Shown here one piece after another: positions 1-8,526 of a DNA stretch of 64,000 bases. The notes under the pieces are model-generated. The model searched no databases, was not told the origin of the DNA, and saw only the letters and a program-made list of their open reading frames with translations. The position numbers and the translations under genes were made by a program. Origin of the DNA: Lysinibacillus sp. B2A1 (lineage in GTDB: Bacteria > Bacillota > Bacilli > Bacillales_A > Planococcaceae); assembly GCA_002973635.1 (NCBI GenBank), contig CP027224.1, forward strand, positions 1,498,501 through 1,562,500, written 5' to 3'. Positions within the stretch are counted from its first letter, which is position 1. Each line of letters begins with the position of its first letter.

Positions 1-1
1 T

Positions 2-430
2 TTGTTCTTTTTAATGGTTTTAATCATTTTAACTGGGTGTTCCTTAACAGGTGGATACGACTCCACTAAAGCGATTAAAAGAGGGGATATTACAATTTTA
101 CATAACGGAGTACATAATTTAGAACGATTTGAACAATTTCTTGAGCATCTAGCTAATAATCAAGAGGATACTGTTCGAGTGACTGCATATACAAAAGAGG
201 GTGATCCCATCTTCGCAGATTTACATTTTGATGGGAATGACATTCAATATACGCATGATAATTCACATGATGCATTTGGAGGGCAGGACAAAGGGCAAGA
301 GACAGATGTTTGTAAAAATATAATGTCTGGCATTAATGATCAAAATGAAGTGGAGTATGTTTTAGTTGACTGCGCGAATAATGGGGAAATTTCTCTTTTT
401 CAAGTAAATGAAAAAGAGGCTAAAAAGTAA
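2..430 (+). CDS. DUF4362-like lipoprotein, 5' end possibly cut by window
   Basis: The reading frame is open from the first bases of the window, so the true start probably lies upstream. Near its start it has a hydrophobic stretch ending in a lipobox (ILTGC, Cys about residue 13), so the product is probably a secreted lipoprotein anchored to the outer face of the membrane. The rest is a small acidic domain with two Cys (VCKN and VDCAN). It resembles the DUF4362 family of Bacillales lipoproteins, whose function is unknown. It converges on the CPBP protease gene. Family assignment is from memory of sequence character only. Confidence 0.6.
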   Translation: MFFLMVLIILTGCSLTGGYDSTKAIKRGDITILHNGVHNLERFEQFLEHLANNQEDTVRVTAYTKEGDPIFADLHFDGNDIQYTHDNSHDAFGGQDKGQETDVCKNIMSGINDQNEVEYVLVDCANNGEISLFQVNEKEAKK

Positions 431-496
431 TATCAAACCTCATAAAAAGATGCCAAGTCTTCTCGTCAAATGACCTGGCATCAGGAGAATATACTA

Positions 497-1201
497 TTAG
501 ATGACTACTTTTTTCTTCACACGCTTCCATAATAGTAGCATATAGACAAAAAGTATAATTATAATCATGTATGCATACAACAAAGAGCTTTCTTCATTGC
601 CCATAAAGTTAAAGAAATTATTCAAGCCATGGAACAATATTGTTAGAATGATGGATTGACCATCTAAAATTAGTAAAGAAAGTACGAGGCCAACAAGTAG
701 TGCATAGATTATTTGGATAACTGTATCTTCAAGAGATTGACCACCAAGTAACTGTAGGGTATGTGTGACACTAAATAGGAAACTTGATACCCAAACTGCT
801 GTAAAAGGCCCTTTTGCTAATAGCATCCGTAGCATGATGCCTCTAAAAACCGTTTCTTCGATAAAAGCTACGACAAACAATTGCATGATCAACATCACGA
901 TTAAATGACTAAAGGATTCTGTATTCAAGCCTTTTGTACCGATAAGAATGATACATAAAATGAAAATCAGTGGGCTAACGAGTAAAATATTACTTTTATT
1001 AAAAGCTAAAAAGAAGTATTGGTGCCAATTCTTTTTCACCCCAATGTATACAAAGAGCCCTACTGCTAGAGGTACTAGCAGCACAAATTGGAGAAAAGGG
1101 CTTGAAGGTTGTTGAATGGAAACGTAGGCACCATTCAAAACATAGAAAAATATAAGAAGAAGTTCTAAGCCAATTATTTTAATTAACATTTTTTTTGCCA
1201 T
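497..1201 (-). CDS. CPBP family intramembrane metalloprotease
   Basis: A 234-residue polytopic membrane protein. It carries the CAAX-protease/bacteriocin-processing (ABI/CPBP) motifs: EETVFRG at about residue 115, a conserved His in FSVTHTLQL (about 146) and HGLNNFFN near the C-terminus. Members are membrane-embedded proteases, some giving self-immunity to bacteriocins; the substrate here is unknown. The start follows GAAGGGATC at normal spacing. It lies 23 bp downstream of the ABC permease and may be the last gene of that minus-strand operon. Confidence 0.85.
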   Translation of the reverse strand: MAKKMLIKIIGLELLLIFFYVLNGAYVSIQQPSSPFLQFVLLVPLAVGLFVYIGVKKNWHQYFFLAFNKSNILLVSPLIFILCIILIGTKGLNTESFSHLIVMLIMQLFVVAFIEETVFRGIMLRMLLAKGPFTAVWVSSFLFSVTHTLQLLGGQSLEDTVIQIIYALLVGLVLSLLILDGQSIILTILFHGLNNFFNFMGNEESSLLYAYMIIIILFVYMLLLWKRVKKKVVI

Positions 1202-1224
1202 CTAGCCGATCCCTTCTTTTTGAA

Positions 1225-1923
1225 TTAAGCAGGATGCACTGAAGCTCTCCGTAAAGCTAGTGTGACGATAAAGTACAGGAGAACACTAAATACGAATAGA
1301 CTGCTTACTATTGTAATAGCTGATAGTTTTGAAAACAGCTCAAACAATGTAGTGTACCACTCGAAAATGACCATAGTAATCGGAATTAAACAAAGTAGCC
1401 CGAAAAAGCTATAACCACCAATCGTTCCTAAACGATAAAAGACAATGTTTAACAATAGCCCGGAAGTTAAAGAGAATAGTAGTAATACCGTGTCCAGTGC
1501 AACTGTGTCGATAAATGCAGTGGAATTTCCGAAAAAGTATATTGGATGTATAATAAGTATTTCTTTGATTTTTAGTAATGCTGAGAAGTAGTTAATGACT
1601 TTATGCGTACAAGTAATGATTACAGCGCCAGCTAGGCTCCAGCAGATAAAAAAGAGACCAACATTGACCATATACTGCGTACGACTTATTCCGAGCTTTA
1701 AAAAATAAGGCAAGGTTTTATTTAACAACTTTGATGCCGTTGTACTGTAAAAGATATAGACTGGAATAGAAATCGTAATGGCGAAAGAAAACAAGTATTG
1801 CCCAAAAAAAGTATCTATGAAAAAAGTCAATAGAACGATAGCGAATAAAATGCACCAAAAAATAATGTTTTGCTTTTTATAGCTTTGAAATAGAATATAA
1901 AAACTACCCTTTATTGTATTCAT
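1225..1923 (-). CDS. ABC transporter permease-like membrane protein
   Basis: A 232-residue protein with about six hydrophobic segments and no clear catalytic motifs. Its ATG overlaps the TGA of the upstream ATPase gene by 4 bp, so translation is probably coupled. By position it is the membrane partner of that ATPase in a GntR-controlled, YtrA-type export or bacitracin-response-like module. The transported substrate cannot be told from sequence. Confidence 0.75.
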   Translation of the reverse strand: MNTIKGSFYILFQSYKKQNIIFWCILFAIVLLTFFIDTFFGQYLFSFAITISIPVYIFYSTTASKLLNKTLPYFLKLGISRTQYMVNVGLFFICWSLAGAVIITCTHKVINYFSALLKIKEILIIHPIYFFGNSTAFIDTVALDTVLLLFSLTSGLLLNIVFYRLGTIGGYSFFGLLCLIPITMVIFEWYTTLFELFSKLSAITIVSSLFVFSVLLYFIVTLALRRASVHPA

Positions 1924-2786
1924 TTAATAGCCCTCGCTTTCTGCTGCTTACTTAAATACACCAACATATCCTGTAATGAAACACGCTCAAGTTTAATATT
2001 TTGCCCTTCAATATGACGGCCATTGCTATAGATTACCGCTGTTAATTCCTGCATAAACATATGTTGATAGATAACCTCTAGCCCTTGTATTGCTTGCTCA
2101 ACATCTGAAGCGTTTCCTTTTACCGCCACAATATGCTGATGCCACTCCTCTGCTGTTTTTTGAAGTAGTAACTGCCCTTCATTTAAAATTAGAATCTCCT
2201 CGAAGAGCTCACTCGCCTCATCAATTAAATGCGTGGATAAGATAAATAGTCTTGGATTTTCGGTTTGTTGCTCAATCAATAAATCATAAAATGTATTTCG
2301 AGCAGCCACATCAAGTCCAATATAAGGCTCATCAAAGATTGTTATTCCTGCATTGCTTGCAAAGCCTGTAATAATGCCTAATGCCGAAACCATTCCCTTT
2401 GATAAGCTACGAACCTTATCCTTGGGGTTTAATGCAAATACCTCAAGTAGCTCTCTTGCAAGCGTTTCATCCCATTGTGGATAAAAGAAACTATTGGCTT
2501 TCAATGTTTGGGCAATGGTCATTTCCTCCTGAAAATTACCACTTTCTGCGATAAAGCAAATGTCACGTAAAGTTGCAGGGGCATTAAAGACATTTTCTCC
2601 ATTGACAGAGATGCTTCCACTAGTGGGGGCAATTAGTCCAGCTAATAAATTTAAAAAAGTTGTTTTACCAGCACCGTTATGACCTAAAAACCCAATAATT
2701 TTAGGTCCCTCTATCGTAAATGTGACATTTGTTAAAGCCTTTTTATGTTTAAATGTTTTGACAACATTTTTTATTTCAATTTTCAT
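1920..2786 (-). CDS. ABC transporter ATP-binding protein (YtrB-like)
   Basis: A 288-residue ABC ATPase. It has Walker A GHNGAGKTT (about residues 34-42), a signature region SLSKGM (about 128), Walker B with ITIFDEP (about 147-153), and the switch His in LSTHL (about 185). The C-terminal 90 residues are an extra domain, as in the YtrB/EcsA group. It sits between a YtrA-like GntR regulator and a permease. The SD AAAGGAG lies at normal distance. It should energise the adjacent permease. Confidence 0.88.
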   Translation of the reverse strand: MKIEIKNVVKTFKHKKALTNVTFTIEGPKIIGFLGHNGAGKTTFLNLLAGLIAPTSGSISVNGENVFNAPATLRDICFIAESGNFQEEMTIAQTLKANSFFYPQWDETLARELLEVFALNPKDKVRSLSKGMVSALGIITGFASNAGITIFDEPYIGLDVAARNTFYDLLIEQQTENPRLFILSTHLIDEASELFEEILILNEGQLLLQKTAEEWHQHIVAVKGNASDVEQAIQGLEVIYQHMFMQELTAVIYSNGRHIEGQNIKLERVSLQDMLVYLSKQQKARAIK

Positions 2787-2789
2787 ACA

Positions 2790-3149
2790 CTAGCTCCTTT
2801 GTAACATATTTTGTAATTCTTCGTTGGATATACCCAGTCTTGTTGCTTCCTTCTTTAATGGCTCTATATGCTGCTGAAAGAAGCTTTCCTTACGCTCCAC
2901 CAGTAAAATTTCACGCGCATCTGTACTAACAAACATGCCAACACCTCGTTTTTTATAAATAACACCTTTATCCACTAATTCGTTCACGCCTTTCCCAGCG
3001 GTTGCAGGATTAATTTGATATTCCTTCGCAAATTCATTGGTGGAGGGAATGCGATCTTCAGGCTGCAGCTGTCCATCTAGAATGGCATCCTCTATTCGTT
3101 CACGGATTTGCTGGAAGATAGGCTTTTCATTGTTAAAAGATTGAATCAC
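2790..3149 (-). CDS. GntR family transcriptional regulator, YtrA/YhcF type
   Basis: A 119-residue protein: an N-terminal winged helix (about residues 10-75, with the typical IPSTNEFAKEYQINPATAGKG segment region) and only a short C-terminal tail. This short architecture is typical of the YtrA subfamily, which represses ABC-transporter operons. It starts at GTG after AGGAGGTG. It is the first gene of the operon, followed by the ATPase after 3 bp. An inverted repeat at 3169-3192 next to its promoter is the likely operator. Confidence 0.88.
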   Translation of the reverse strand: MIQSFNNEKPIFQQIRERIEDAILDGQLQPEDRIPSTNEFAKEYQINPATAGKGVNELVDKGVIYKKRGVGMFVSTDAREILLVERKESFFQQHIEPLKKEATRLGISNEELQNMLQRS

Positions 3150-3168
3150 AATCCACCTCCTTTGTTAA

Positions 3169-3220
3169 TTGGTTAATTACTATTGTAACCAACCATATAA
3201 CGTAAGGGTTTTTTTGTCAA
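3169..3220 (-). promoter_or_regulatory. promoter and inverted-repeat operator of the GntR/ABC operon
   Basis: On the minus strand, TTGACA (3215-3220) and TATGGT (3192-3197) are 17 bp apart. A 7-bp inverted repeat, TTGGTTA-N10-TAACCAA, covers 3169-3192 at the predicted transcription start. This fits autorepression by the adjacent GntR protein. The operator role is an inference. Confidence 0.6.
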
Positions 3221-3326
3221 TGCTTTAGATGGAAAAATTTTAATGTTATAGAAGATTTATAGCTCAATTAACTCATACTAAAATAGTCTAATCTTTTGGA
3301 AAATATTCAAATTATATTTATAAAAG

Positions 3327-3390
3327 CCCACATTAAATAGTAGTAACCCACATTAAATAGTAGTATAATAAATTTAGGCTATCCCTAAAT
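3327..3390 (+). promoter_or_regulatory. toxin-antitoxin promoter with tandem repeats and hairpin
   Basis: Two tandem copies of a 20-bp unit (CCCACATTAAATAGTAGTA plus one base) occupy 3327-3346 and 3347-3366. A -10-like TATAAT overlaps the second copy (3364-3369). Just downstream, 7-bp arms ATTTAGG and CCTAAAT form an inverted repeat at 3372-3390. Such sites commonly bind the antitoxin, but binding is inferred. Confidence 0.5.
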
Positions 3391-3418
3391 AAAAAATTGA
3401 GAGGGATGGTTAAATAAA

Positions 3419-3790
3419 ATGTACAATGAAACGTACAAATCCAAAATTTTTATCCAAACTGAGCTATTTCAATCGCAATGGGAAAAATTATTGTTATCGG
3501 ACCAGGATTTGAGAGAACTAGAATTTGAAATTGGAAATAATAGTGAAAACCATAATATCGTAGAAGGTACAGGAGGAATTAAAAAATTCCGTTTTTCCCC
3601 TAGCAGTCTAAAACGAAGTAAAAGTGATGCATATCGCATTTATTATTTGCCTGCTGGTAAAAGCGATAGTCAGTATATTTTTCTGATGACGGTTTATGAT
3701 AAAAAAGAAATCGATAATCTAACAAAATCTCAACGAAATAAATTGAAAAAAGTAGTTGAAATTTTGAAAGAAAGTCTGAAGAAAAAATAA
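3419..3790 (+). CDS. RelE/HigB-like toxin of a type II toxin-antitoxin pair
   Basis: A 123-residue basic protein. Its central segment, IKKFRFSPSSLKRSKSDAYR, followed by a hydrophobic strand IFLMTVYDKKE, matches the RelE/HigB fold, in which the toxin cleaves mRNA at the ribosome. The SD GAGAGG precedes the ATG. The gene comes before its antitoxin, which is the HigBA order, but the gap of 162 bp is unusually wide. It is probably an active toxin, since no truncation is visible. Confidence 0.72.
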   Translation: MYNETYKSKIFIQTELFQSQWEKLLLSDQDLRELEFEIGNNSENHNIVEGTGGIKKFRFSPSSLKRSKSDAYRIYYLPAGKSDSQYIFLMTVYDKKEIDNLTKSQRNKLKKVVEILKESLKKK

Positions 3791-3912
3791 CCATAATATA
3801 TCTCTTCTAAAATATCATCCCATCTTCGTTAAACTTTAAACATTTACGCAATATCATAATTTAATTCAAATTTCAATAATTGGGAATATAAGACATGTAC
3901 TATAGTGCATGC

Positions 3913-3931
3913 TGGATATAACAAATATCCA
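3913..3931 (+). promoter_or_regulatory. inverted repeat in front of the antitoxin gene
   Basis: Seven-bp arms TGGATAT and ATATCCA flank AACAA, 21 bp before the antitoxin ATG and just upstream of its SD (GGAGGG). It may be an operator, giving the antitoxin its own control separate from the toxin. Inference only. Confidence 0.4.
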
Positions 3932-3952
3932 TATTTTGAAGGAGGGTATTAA

Positions 3953-4285
3953 ATGGCTAATAATTTCTTCGAGGATATGATGAAGAGTGTCCAACAAGCC
4001 CAGGATTTTATTGACGGTAAACCAACAAAAGTAAAATCTAACGTAGTTATTGTAAAGGAAATTCCACAATATAATCCAGAAGCGATAAAAACATTACGTA
4101 TGGATTTACAATTAACGCAAAAGTTGTTTGCTGGATTAATGGGTGTATCTGTACGAACAGTGGAATCATGGGAAAACGGACAAAATCGCCCAAATGGCTC
4201 AGCTGCTCGTTTAATGGAGCTTCTCAGCGATCATCCTCAATTGATGGAAGATATTATTAGAAGAGATGATGGATTACTTTCATAG
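3953..4285 (+). CDS. HigA-like XRE antitoxin
   Basis: A 110-residue protein. The N-terminal half (about 1-45) is probably the toxin-binding part. The C-terminal half is a helix-turn-helix: LRMDLQLTQKLFAGLMGVSV, then RTVESWENGQNRP. Such antitoxins neutralise the RelE/HigB toxin and autorepress. A strong SD (GGAGGG) precedes the ATG. It is followed by a good intrinsic terminator, so the pair ends here. Confidence 0.8.
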   Translation: MANNFFEDMMKSVQQAQDFIDGKPTKVKSNVVIVKEIPQYNPEAIKTLRMDLQLTQKLFAGLMGVSVRTVESWENGQNRPNGSAARLMELLSDHPQLMEDIIRRDDGLLS

Positions 4286-4296
4286 GGTAGCCGACT

Positions 4297-4328
4297 AAGA
4301 TCAAGTTGAAATATACTTGATCTTTTTT
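4297..4328 (+). terminator. intrinsic terminator after the antitoxin gene
   Basis: Nine-bp arms AAGATCAAG and CTTGATCTT enclose a 10-nt loop and are followed by a T run (4323-4328). Confidence 0.8.
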
Positions 4329-4395
4329 ATTTGGTACAAATGGATATGTGAATAAGTAGATTGACGTCACTATGTTAACTTAAACACTAAAAAAC

Positions 4396-5766
4396 TGGCT
4401 CAACACCAAAATCTGTTCTTGCTAAAAAAGAATACAAAAAAACATCTGTATCCGCTAGAGTTGAGAGTACGACCAAACAACACAGCGAGGTATACAGATG
4501 CACTCTTATTCTATCAAGGATTTATGGGATTTACCAGAACTAAAAATTATCGCAACCACTAAAATAAATCACCAAATTTTCATTGATGTCATGCCAATTA
4601 AATCTAAACAGGCCTGTCCCATTTGTGCATTTGAAAATACGACTCGTCGCGGAATCGGCTATGTTCGAAAAGTGCGTCATCTCGAAGCGTTTGGTTGCCC
4701 TGTTTATTTGAATTTACCTGCCATTCGTATGTCATGTACAGCTTGTTTTGCACATTTTGTATGGGCATATGAGTGTGTGGCACCGAAAAAACGATACACA
4801 AAGGCATTTGAAGCCACGCTGCCGAAGCAGGCAATCGGCTCTACCATCACGCATACATCACGTGTGGCAAACACACCCGCTACAACCGTTGCGCGTATCG
4901 TCCGTTCATGGAAAATGGAGGAAGCCACACGTGTCCAAAAAATTTGTCAGAAAAAAGCATTGGCGTGTCACAATCTCGTGCTAGGCATTGATGATTTTGC
5001 CATTCGTAAAGGGCATACGTATAACACGGGTCTCCACGATTTACGTGGTGGCACATTTTTAGATGTTATTCCTGGACGAAGAATCGAGGAATTACACGCC
5101 TATTTCAATACACAATCTACTCTTTGTGCGCTAAAGCCTGTCGCGATTGTCATGGATTTGGCAAAGGCCTATCATACGTTTGCGAAAAAGATGTATCCGG
5201 AAGCGATTCGTATTGCGGATCGTTATCATGTCAATCGTTACGTAACTGAAGCGCTTCAAGCCGTACGAAAATCCGTTCAAAAGCAGCTAGCACCGTATGC
5301 TAAAAAGGACCTTAAGCAACACTTCCGAATTCTTGGTAAACGACGTGATCAATTGAAGAATGATGAAAAAAATAGCCTACACCGACTGCTTCAATACGCT
5401 GAAATCCTCCATCAAGTCTACAGTTGGAAAGAAGCCTTTATCGAATGGTACGACTGTAGCTCCACGTATGAACTGGCGAAAAAAGGCTTCGAACGTTGGT
5501 TGACGCAAGGTACTACCATCAAGCATCCAGCCGTGGAATCCTGTCTGTTAACGATGCGCAATTGGCAAGAAGAAATCTGTAATTATCATCAATTACGCTT
5601 TACTAATGCGGCAGTAGAAGGGAAAAATAATCTCATTAAAGCGCTGCAAAGACGCCATTTTTTCACGCGCAATCCGCAGCACTATAAAGAGGCAATTTTA
5701 CTAGAATGCAATGCCGAATGGATTCAGTATGGCTCTTAGTCAAGCACATGTTTTGGTGAAGAGCCA
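4396..5766 (+). mobile_element. ISL3-family insertion sequence, complete
   Basis: The 1371-bp element is bounded by 26-bp imperfect inverted repeats at 4396-4421 and 5741-5766. Both begin TGGCTC, share CACCAAAA and end in CTTG when the right end is read on the minus strand (21 of 26 bases identical by eye). A single transposase gene fills the interior. ISL3 elements usually make 8-bp target duplications; here only AAAAAC is shared at the two flanks, so the duplication is not clear. The intact gene and ends suggest a recent or still active copy. Confidence 0.88.
4498..5739 (+). CDS. ISL3 family transposase
   Basis: A 413-residue DDE transposase. It has an N-terminal zinc-binding region (CPIC about residues 39-42 and CTAC about 80-83) and a helix-turn-helix stretch around 115-140. 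The catalytic Asp are in GIDDFAIRKG (about 163) and VMDLAKAYH (about 222), and the Glu is in AAVEGKNN (about 375). The length is near the family norm and the frame is open. The start lies about 100 bp inside the left inverted repeat. Confidence 0.93.
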   Translation: MHSYSIKDLWDLPELKIIATTKINHQIFIDVMPIKSKQACPICAFENTTRRGIGYVRKVRHLEAFGCPVYLNLPAIRMSCTACFAHFVWAYECVAPKKRYTKAFEATLPKQAIGSTITHTSRVANTPATTVARIVRSWKMEEATRVQKICQKKALACHNLVLGIDDFAIRKGHTYNTGLHDLRGGTFLDVIPGRRIEELHAYFNTQSTLCALKPVAIVMDLAKAYHTFAKKMYPEAIRIADRYHVNRYVTEALQAVRKSVQKQLAPYAKKDLKQHFRILGKRRDQLKNDEKNSLHRLLQYAEILHQVYSWKEAFIEWYDCSSTYELAKKGFERWLTQGTTIKHPAVESCLLTMRNWQEEICNYHQLRFTNAAVEGKNNLIKALQRRHFFTRNPQHYKEAILLECNAEWIQYGS

Positions 5767-6011
5767 AAAAACTAGTAAGAAGAATTCCTACATAGCAAAA
5801 CCAGAAATGGTTGTAATAGAAACGCCTTTTTTTTCGACATGTAATACTGTTTCTCATTGTCAATAAAATATAATTTATGGAGTAGAATTGTTTTTCGTTT
5901 AAATAAATTGTTTATTTAAATCCCTTATTTCTATAGTTCGAGCTCCATTTTTGCATATGTGTTAAGTTTTCACTGTGCATATATTGTAGAGAAGGGGGGA
6001 GGTGAGCTTCT

Positions 6012-6263
6012 ATGAAAATTAACTGGAAGATTCGTCTTCAGCATAAGCCATTTTTATTGGCACTGTTTTCATTGATTTTATTACTCGCACAGCAAGTTGC
6101 AGCTATTTTTGGCTATGATTTAACGAGTGCAATGAGTGAGCAGCTAACATCCATCTTAAATACTGTCTTATCAATTCTCGTATTAATGGGGGTTGTTGTA
6201 GATCCAACTACAAGGGGAACGAAGGATAGCGAGCGTGCTTTAATGTATCGGAGACCCAGATAG
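6012..6263 (+). CDS. phiLC3-type phage holin, stand-alone
   Basis: An 83-residue protein with two hydrophobic segments, the MKINWKIR start and the GVVVDPTTRGTKDSERAL tail that are typical of phage holins of the phiLC3 family. These form membrane lesions that release endolysin. A strong SD (GGAGGTGAG) lies 6 nt upstream. There is no endolysin or other phage gene next to it, so it is either a prophage remnant or a captured holin used by the host. Which of these applies cannot be told. Confidence 0.85.
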   Translation: MKINWKIRLQHKPFLLALFSLILLLAQQVAAIFGYDLTSAMSEQLTSILNTVLSILVLMGVVVDPTTRGTKDSERALMYRRPR

Positions 6264-6293
6264 TAATAGTATAAATATGTTCTAAAAGTATAA

Positions 6294-6322
6294 TTTTACA
6301 TCTTTTAAAAAGATGTTATAAT
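6294..6322 (+). promoter_or_regulatory. promoter with palindrome in the spacer (DUF2339 gene)
   Basis: TTTTAC (6294-6299) and TATAAT (6317-6322) are 17 bp apart. Nine-bp arms ACATCTTTT and AAAAGATGT around a single A (6298-6316) fill the spacer exactly. A regulator bound here would block RNA polymerase. The role is inferred. Confidence 0.5.
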
Positions 6323-6355
6323 GTAAAAAAATGATAAAGTAGGGAGGATGATGGG

Positions 6356-8455
6356 ATGTCACTTGAAATGGAGCAAAGGATTGCCAAGCTTGAGAAGGAA
6401 ATGATGGATTTAAGGCAGGAGCTGGATAGCTTAAAACAGCAAAATTCTGTTGGTCAATTAACAACAATAAATGCTAGAAAAACAATGATGGAACAATCTT
6501 CATCATTGGCAGGACAAAAACCAACTATTACTTCCAAGCCAAAAGCAAAGCCAATACCTGAAAAAAAGAAGCAACCACAGCAATCGCTGGAGGAACGTAT
6601 CATGTGGGCTTTACCAAAAATATTTATGGTCATTTTAGTGATGGGGGTGCTTTGGGGTCTTAAGCTCGTCAGTGATTATGGTTATTTATCGAATGAGGTT
6701 AAAATCATCCTCGCCTATTCATTATCGATTTTCTTAGCCGTACTAGCATATGTGCTGGAGCATAGAAAAAAGGGATCTCCAGCTATCACCATTTCCTTAT
6801 ATGGTGGGGCATTTATCGTAGGGATTCTAACAACAGCGGCTAGTGCAATATTGTATGAAATCATTGGCTTAACACTGGCACTCATCATCGCCATCATCTA
6901 TATCGGCTATGGGATTGCCATTAGTTACTTGAAGAAAAATGAAATATTAACAGTGTTTGTAGCCTTCACTTCACTCTTGCTACCGTATTTACTAGAATAT
7001 ATGGATTTTAGTGCTGTTATTATCTTAATTTATGTTATTGCTTTATTTACAATGCTACAATTTGTCATTTATCAGCATAAGCAAAAACTAGCTCTCTATA
7101 TAGCAACCTTTTTCTCTATGCTAGCTGTTAGCATTATCGCGTTTATGAACATCGACAATCGAGCTATAATGGCGTTTGGCTTGATGACTGTATTAGCTAT
7201 TTTCTATACGAGTTGGTGCCGTTTATTTCAAACTGAATCTAAATGGAAGCATATTCATGTTGGTCTGCAATTTAGTCTAGGCATTTTTAGCTTATTGCTT
7301 ATGAATCTGATGATTAGACCAATCGAATATAGCGAAGTGCTTTTACTCGTATTGGTCATCTTGTTTGCGACTTTGGCGGGTTATGGCTATAGGCAAAAAT
7401 GGCAGGAGGCATTTGATAGTGCCATCACACTCGCATTTATCGCCCTATGTAATATGCTACTGGTTATGAATGTTCCAGAGAAAGTAGAAGATTTGCTATT
7501 ACCGTTTATCGCATTTACAGGTGTTATGATGAGCTTACGTTTACGAGCAAGCTTGATGAAGGTCGTCAGCTCCATGATATTTGCGATTACTATTATCATA
7601 AGCTTTATCATTCATGAGCCGACACCATTTTTCAGCATTTCCCATGTTAGCTTACTAATGCCAGCCATCTATCTGCTGCTTATTTATCTATATGCAATGC
7701 GTCCAAAAGAATCACTTACGGTATTTGAAAAGCTGATGAAGGATTTATATGTAGTAGACTTTTTAGCGGTCATAACGACAGGTTACTTCTTAGCCTATAT
7801 TAGTAAGCTTGATGCAGCTTATTTTGTGGGTGTTAGCAACACCCCACATATGATGAGTATCATGCTGGCTGTCTTATTTGCGGCATCCCTTCTAGTGCCA
7901 ACAAACTATAAAGGACGCGCATTAACACCAGTACTTGGCGCATTTTTCCTGCTTTTCACGCTCTCAATCGGTATCCTTCCAGCCGAAATGCAGGGAATTG
8001 AATGGCTTCATCTATTAACAAGAATTATTTATATTGTTGTGCTTGTGGTAATTTTACTAGATGTACTGATGAAAGACCGTATTTATCAAATTTACCAACA
8101 ACAGATGGAGAAATATGTAGATTCAACAATTAGTGTCGGCATCGTGTTGATAATGCTATCTGTATGGGGATTCGTGCATCAGCTAGCCTACAATAATCTA
8201 CTAGACTGGAAGCTTAGCATCGCACTTTCTACGATTACACTTTTTGTAACAGCCAGTATCGCCCTATGGCTTAGTACGGTGCGCAACTTACGAACATTAC
8301 GCTTAACCGGCTTTACTATCTTAGTTATTGCGTTTATTAAGCTTATCTTCTTTGATTTATCTGCACTCGATCTATTAATACGAGCTGTTTTGTTTATCGC
8401 GATTGGTGGGATAGGGTTGTTGTTGTCGGGTAGGTTGTTGAGGAATGATAATTAG
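6356..8455 (+). CDS. DUF2339 domain polytopic membrane protein
   Basis: A 699-residue protein. The first 35 residues are a charged coiled coil (EMEQRIAKLEKEMMDLRQEL region). They are followed by a basic, Pro/Lys-rich linker (to about 80) and then about 20 hydrophobic segments to the C-terminus. This is the DUF2339 family layout; its function is unknown. SD AGGGAGG precedes the ATG. It appears monocistronic, between its own promoter and a strong terminator. Confidence 0.8.
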   Translation: MSLEMEQRIAKLEKEMMDLRQELDSLKQQNSVGQLTTINARKTMMEQSSSLAGQKPTITSKPKAKPIPEKKKQPQQSLEERIMWALPKIFMVILVMGVLWGLKLVSDYGYLSNEVKIILAYSLSIFLAVLAYVLEHRKKGSPAITISLYGGAFIVGILTTAASAILYEIIGLTLALIIAIIYIGYGIAISYLKKNEILTVFVAFTSLLLPYLLEYMDFSAVIILIYVIALFTMLQFVIYQHKQKLALYIATFFSMLAVSIIAFMNIDNRAIMAFGLMTVLAIFYTSWCRLFQTESKWKHIHVGLQFSLGIFSLLLMNLMIRPIEYSEVLLLVLVILFATLAGYGYRQKWQEAFDSAITLAFIALCNMLLVMNVPEKVEDLLLPFIAFTGVMMSLRLRASLMKVVSSMIFAITIIISFIIHEPTPFFSISHVSLLMPAIYLLLIYLYAMRPKESLTVFEKLMKDLYVVDFLAVITTGYFLAYISKLDAAYFVGVSNTPHMMSIMLAVLFAASLLVPTNYKGRALTPVLGAFFLLFTLSIGILPAEMQGIEWLHLLTRIIYIVVLVVILLDVLMKDRIYQIYQQQMEKYVDSTISVGIVLIMLSVWGFVHQLAYNNLLDWKLSIALSTITLFVTASIALWLSTVRNLRTLRLTGFTILVIAFIKLIFFDLSALDLLIRAVLFIAIGGIGLLLSGRLLRNDN

Positions 8456-8478
8456 GGCGATTTTGATAGGTTTAAAAA

Positions 8479-8520
8479 AACACATGGACATTTAAAATCA
8501 AATATTATTGTCCATGTGTT
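8479..8520. terminator. bidirectional terminator between convergent genes
   Basis: Twelve-bp perfect arms AACACATGGACA and TGTCCATGTGTT enclose an 18-nt loop. There are A tracts before and T tracts after, so it can serve both the DUF2339 gene and the minus-strand pilin cluster. Confidence 0.75.
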
Positions 8521-8526
8521 AATTTT

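Noticed and set aside
4604..4984. Other open frames inside the insertion sequence
   Set aside because: They are antisense or shifted shadows of the transposase gene without ribosome sites.
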